From contig NZ_CP121274.1 in assembly GCF_029639405.1 (NCBI RefSeq), forward strand, positions 1,984,001-2,048,000: a stretch of DNA of 64,000 bases, in the 5' to 3' direction. Position 1 is the stretch's first letter, and every line of letters begins with the position of its first letter. Shown here in pieces: positions 62,544 through 64,000 of this stretch. Under the pieces are notes generated by a model, which saw nothing but the letters and a program-made list of their open reading frames with translations, did no database searches and had not been told where the DNA came from. Both the position numbers and the translations under genes were made by a program. Source of the stretch: Microbacterium proteolyticum. GTDB lineage: Bacteria > Actinomycetota > Actinomycetes > Actinomycetales > Microbacteriaceae.

Positions 62544-64000
62544 TCAGTACTTCCTCTCGAGGGGCGGGTAGCGCAGTTCGCCGGCATCGTTCTTCGTGAA
62601 GACCACGGGCTTCCACCCGAGTTCGATGTGGTCGGCGGGGTGCGACGAATGCGGGTCGCCGGTCAGGTACGCCATGGTGTGCTGCATGTAGTTCTCGTCG
62701 TCGCGCGTCGGGAAGTCGTCGCGCATGTGACCGCCGCGGCTCTCCTCGCGGTTCTGCGCGGAGTAGACGACGACCTCGGCGAGGTCGAGCAGGAACCCGA
62801 GCTCGACGGCCTCGAGCAGGTCGGTGTTGTACCGCTTGCCCTTGTCGTCGACGTGGACGTTCTTGTAGCGCTCGCGCAGGTCGGCGATGATGTCGAGCAC
62901 CTCGGCGAGGGAGTCGTGGGTGCGGAACACCTGGGCACCCTTGTCCATCTCGTCCTGCAGCGTCTTGCGCAGGACCGCGATGCGCTCGGTGCCCGAGTTG
63001 GCGCGCAGGCCCTCGATCATCTCGCGGACCTCCTTCGCCGGGTCCTCGGGGAGGGGCACGAAGTCGGCGGTCTGGACGTACTCGACGGCGTTGCGGCCGG
63101 CGCGCTTGCCGAAGACGTTGATGTCGAGCAGCGAGTTGGTGCCGAGGCGGTTGGATCCGTGCACCGAGACGCACGCGCACTCGCCGGCGGCGTAGAGACC
63201 GGGGACCACCGTGTCGTTGTCCGACAGCACCTCGGCCTTGATGTTGGTCGGGATGCCGCCCATCGCGTAGTGCGCGGTCGGCATGACCGGGACGGGCTCG
63301 ACGACGGGGTCGACGCCCAGGTAGGTGCGCGCGAACTCGGTGATGTCGGGGAGCTTCGTCTCGAGGACCTCGGCACCCAGGTGGGTGCAGTCCAGGAGCA
63401 CGTAGTCGCGGTGGGGTCCGGCGCCGCGACCCTCGGCGACCTCCTGCACCATGCAGCGGGCGACGATGTCGCGCGGTGCCAGGTCCTTGATGGTCGGCGC
63501 GTAGCGTTCCATGAACCGTTCGCCGCTGGCGTTGCGGAGGATCGCGCCCTCGCCTCGCGCGCCCTCGGTCAGCAGGATGCCGAGACCGGCGAGACCGGTC
63601 GGGTGGAACTGGAAGAACTCCATGTCCTCCAGCGGCAGGCCCTTGCGCCAGACGATGCCGACGCCGTCACCGGTGAGGGTGTGGGCGTTGGAGGTGGTCT
63701 TGAAGATCTTCCCGAAGCCGCCCGTGGCGAAGACGACGGCCTTCGACTGGAAGACGTGCAGGTCGCCGGTGGCGAGTTCGTAGGCGACGACGCCCGCGAC
63801 CTGCGTGTTCCCCGCGTCGTCCTTCACGGTGACAAGGTCGAGTACGTAGAACTCGTTGAAGAAGTTGATGCCGAGCTTCACGCAGTTCTGGAACAGCGTC
63901 TGCAGGATCATGTGACCCGTGCGGTCGGCCGCGTAGCACGCACGGCGGACCGGAGTCTTGCCATGATCGGCGGTGTGCCCGCCGAAGCGACGCTGGTCGA
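62544..64000 (-). CDS. sdhA: Succinate dehydrogenase flavoprotein subunit (5' part outside window)
   Basis: The last 485 or so codons of sdhA; the frame stays open to the window edge. The visible first residues DQRRFGGHTADHGKTPVRRACYAADRTGHM belong to the conserved flavoprotein, followed by FQFHPTGLAGLGILLTEGARGEGAIL, DLAPRDIVARCMVQEVAEGRG and the active-site segment PTAHYAMGGIPTN. About 100 residues including the FAD-linking His are missing because of the edge. SdhC and SdhD should lie further on that side. Confidence 0.96.
   Translation of the reverse strand, partial: DQRRFGGHTADHGKTPVRRACYAADRTGHMILQTLFQNCVKLGINFFNEFYVLDLVTVKDDAGNTQVAGVVAYELATGDLHVFQSKAVVFATGGFGKIFKTTSNAHTLTGDGVGIVWRKGLPLEDMEFFQFHPTGLAGLGILLTEGARGEGAILRNASGERFMERYAPTIKDLAPRDIVARCMVQEVAEGRGAGPHRDYVLLDCTHLGAEVLETKLPDITEFARTYLGVDPVVEPVPVMPTAHYAMGGIPTNIKAEVLSDNDTVVPGLYAAGECACVSVHGSNRLGTNSLLDINVFGKRAGRNAVEYVQTADFVPLPEDPAKEVREMIEGLRANSGTERIAVLRKTLQDEMDKGAQVFRTHDSLAEVLDIIADLRERYKNVHVDDKGKRYNTDLLEAVELGFLLDLAEVVVYSAQNREESRGGHMRDDFPTRDDENYMQHTMAYLTGDPHSSHPADHIELGWKPVVFTKNDAGELRYPPLERKY

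Overview
The window is about 70 % GC chromosomal DNA from an actinobacterium, most probably a Microbacterium-like member of the Microbacteriaceae. The evidence is the strong GC bias at third codon positions, many GTG starts and 1-4 nt gene overlaps, a monomeric isocitrate dehydrogenase, GTP-type PEP carboxykinase, SdhAB, MHS-type transporters, and LacI/ROK/IclR/GntR-controlled catabolic islands. The genes are intact and in tidy operons. I see no insertion sequence, integrase, phage gene, tRNA, rRNA or CRISPR array. The first gene (LacI-type regulator) and last gene (sdhA) are cut by the window edges.

Layout: (1) 1-6.6 kb, a sugar import operon: lipoprotein binding protein, two permeases, a GH130-type phosphorylase and a secreted glycosidase-like protein. 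(2) 6.8-9 kb, a divergent LysR regulator/MFS exporter pair around a perfect operator. (3) 9.1-11.2 kb, overlapping alkylation repair genes (Ada-AlkA fusion and Ogt). (4) 11.4-15.3 kb, a heterodimeric ABC exporter preceded by a possible leader peptide. (5) 15.6-25.3 kb, housekeeping: acetyltransferase, icd, L,D-transpeptidase, FAD-linked oxidase, ZTP riboswitch-glyA-folD, and an acidic protein. (6) 25.4-33.5 kb, a homoprotocatechuate meta-cleavage island (hpaD, hpaE, hpaH, hpaI, a GntR regulator, and an unusual FAH/RraA-like fusion) divergent from an MHS transporter. (7) 33.7-40.7 kb, a ThDP enzyme, a GDSL hydrolase and an Rbs-like ABC importer with a ROK regulator. (8) 40.7-45.2 kb, an IclR regulator, a 3-hydroxybenzoate 4-monooxygenase-like flavoprotein and a succinate-semialdehyde dehydrogenase. 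(9) 45.3-52.5 kb, a RamB-like regulator divergent from pckA, an ABC exporter and a second MHS transporter. (10) 52.7-56.8 kb, ribDE-ribBA-ribH under an FMN riboswitch. (11) 56.8-64 kb, fpg, a GNAT, trpS, xth, a YihY-family membrane protein, sdhB and sdhA.

Metabolic links: hpa ring cleavage yields pyruvate and succinate semialdehyde. The dehydrogenase at 43.7 kb could oxidise the latter to succinate for SdhAB. PEP carboxykinase beside a RamB-like regulator fits growth on organic acids.

Two sequence-level patterns cut across the genes. First, the gaps carry many 55-150 bp near-palindromes. Three families recur within the window; one such palindrome lies inside a coding frame as a domain linker and another supplies the end and stop codon of a gene. 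Second, the heptamer GGATGCC (complement GGCATCC) occurs about 145 times by eye, roughly ten times the composition expectation. It occurs in both orientations, and inverted pairs form the stems of several terminators, much like DNA uptake or other genome-signature sequences.
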